In this document: piece after piece, positions 62,688 through 64,000 of the stretch
Layout of the letters: each line of letters begins with the position of its first letter
Position numbering within the stretch: the stretch's first letter is position 1
DNA from: Pectinophora gossypiella
Lineage: Eukaryota; Arthropoda; Insecta; Lepidoptera; Gelechiidae
DNA length: 64,000 nucleotides
Reading direction: 5' to 3'
Assembly (NCBI RefSeq): GCF_024362695.1
Contig: NW_026063254.1
Coordinates: forward strand, 62,001-126,000
Notes under the pieces: model-generated
What the model saw: only the letters and a program-made list of their open reading frames with translations
The model's database searches: none
What the model was told of the DNA's origin: nothing
Translations under genes and position numbers: made by a program

Positions 62688-64000
62688 ATGTCTAAACGAC
62701 CCCACGAGGAGTCAAAAGAAGAACGTTGGCATCGTAAATTGAAAAAGTATGAAGCCAAATTGAAGAAAAGACGGTTAATTGTTTATAGTGAAAACGAGGA
62801 CGAACAATTTGAAGGTTAGTGTTTTTTCTACCATAAAAGTGTTTCGAATTTGTTATTGTGCTCTTTCATGCCTAGAATCAATGCGTGACATTGTTCAACG
62901 GCAATGCTTGCTCCGAGTTAACACGAGATGTTAACCAGTAGCTATTTCTGTTCAGAGTTAATACGAGATATTAACCAGAAGCTATTAACTATTTTATTTT
63001 TTAAGGCTTTATTTGCCTATTTCTGGATTGCGTCTATTTACGCTACGCTTTTATTTACCAGATAATCCAGATCCCGACCGAGGGTCGGTCGACGGGTGGT
63101 ACCCTCCCTATGAAGAGCCCCCGGCCGCACTTGCGCCGCTTTCGCCTAACCCAGACGAGTCCGTGCCTGTTGAATTCCCTACACCGACCACGCCCGTACC
63201 GCCCGCCGAGCCTACCGTTTTAACCGAAGGCTCCAGTTCAGGCTCCGCGGATGCCGCTGATACTTTAAACGTTGACCCAGACCTTCTTAAAGCCCTTGGG
63301 AATTTAGAAGAGGAGATCACGGACTGGGGTGAACCCATAGTCGATCACATTGCTGTGCGTCTCAAACCTTTTTTGATCAGTGGACTTAAAAAAGAAGACA
63401 AAGACACTATTCTTAAGAAATATCCATTCCCTAAGAATTTGACACTGACTAAGGCTCCGACTCTAAATGTGGAAATTAGCACCATGCTAAACGAGACGAA
63501 CAGAAACAGGGATAAACGCCTGTATGTTAAGCAAAACCAGCTAGGAGCTGTATTGAGCGGAGTAACAAAGGCTATGTCATTTTTATTGCATAAAGATCCC
63601 AAGATAGCAGACATTTTAAGCATTTTGTCGGATGCGAGCAAGCTGTTAGCCGACTCTCATTACCTAGAAACCGACACTCGAAGAATACTGATTTCTCCAT
63701 TGATCGATAAGGATCTCATAGTCCACTTTAAAGATAGGAAAAGGGATGAATATTTGTTTGGGGACAATCTAGGAGAATTGGTGAAAAATTCTCAAGGAAT
63801 TAAGAAGACCAGTCAACTTATTCAAGCAAGTCCATCAACGAATTTAAACCCCAGAGGACCTTCGTCTCGCGGCCGTCAGCAAAAGTACAACACGAATCGA
63901 GGCGGAGGTCAACAGAGGACGTTTCGTCGTCGAGGTGCGCACCCGCAACAACAGGCCGCGCCAGCGCGCCGCCAGCCGCAACAGGCGCACACCGCGTCGC
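62688..64000 (+). CDS. Gag-like protein of a DIRS-type retroelement (two exons, runs off the edge)
   Basis: Exon 1 (62688-62814) starts at ATG and codes for a basic, helical N-terminus (MSKRPHEESKEERWHRKLKK). The donor GAAG|GTTAGT and acceptor TTTATTTACCAG bound an intron at 62815-63061, and codon phase is kept across it (G|AT). Exon 2 (63062 to the edge) is open throughout: an acidic Pro-rich stretch, a conserved-looking core (LGNLEEEITDWGEP, then YPFPKNLTLTKAPTLN, then KQNQLGAVLSGVTKAMSFL), and an Arg/Gly/Gln-rich nucleic-acid-binding end. This order resembles Gag proteins of insect DIRS-like tyrosine-recombinase elements, from memory of the family. RT and recombinase would lie beyond the window. 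Confidence 0.6.

Overview
The window is almost pure transposable-element sequence from an insect, very probably a lepidopteran. Signs of this are several nested BEL/Pao elements, an errantivirus with a fusion-protein-like env, a copia element, a piggyBac relative, a tRNA-derived SINE whose tail reads GCCCAGCAGTGGGACGTATA, and non-autonomous Helitrons ending in CTAG. AT content is high, introns are spliced, and the few host-like traces are short. No cellular gene is complete; one 87-nt exon-like stretch (18339-18425, minus) is the only plausible host coding piece. Such density suggests heterochromatin, a W chromosome or a very large intron.

Layout, left third: a LINE ORF2 remnant (1-2018, minus) and a Helitron fragment abut a giant foldback structure (2790-17058). 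Its two arms (2790-4485 and 7139-8769 plus 16993-17058) are near-identical reverse complements, end in CCCACGACGG/CCGTCGTGGG, and each carries an inner palindrome. Between them lie Helitron fragments with a 133-bp tandem array. The right arm is split by an 8.2-kb BEL/Pao element that is circularly permuted: the C-terminal half of env comes first, then a single LTR, then primer-binding site, gag-pol and the N-terminal half of env. After it come a duplicated spacer with a SINE (17059-18095), a Helitron end and the putative host exon.

Middle: a LINE (minus) is split by a complete BEL/Pao element (20546-25871, apparently identical LTRs, TSD GCTAC). That LINE truncates a copia element (26039-28922). 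A piggyBac transposase (30002-32971) is broken by a LINE tail, stop codons and a Gypsy element (32972-35120). The Gypsy element is cut by a half-foldback (35121-37865), followed by a Helitron carrying a third BEL/Pao element (37978-43104, identical LTRs, TSD AACTG, integrase deleted). The missing C-terminal end of the piggyBac gene and a partial Gypsy 3' LTR appear at 43977-44359 on the opposite strand. They are followed by an errantivirus (44360-50923), cut in env by a second half-foldback (50924-52645). Orientation and target-site evidence indicate that 35-51 kb was inverted, probably by recombination between the two palindromes.

Right: degenerate LINE/SINE pieces (52646-56760), a cluster of TATCGATA motifs, a DUF4817-like transposase remnant, a second copy of the SINE-bearing spacer, a complete non-autonomous Helitron (58713-60037), more LINE pieces, and the 5' part of a two-exon gag-like gene (62688-64000, cut by the window edge) resembling DIRS-type retroelements.

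The genes do not form a pathway. They record successive insertions, and nesting gives a relative chronology: piggyBac, then Gypsy, then errantivirus; LINE into copia, then BEL into LINE; foldback, then permuted BEL.
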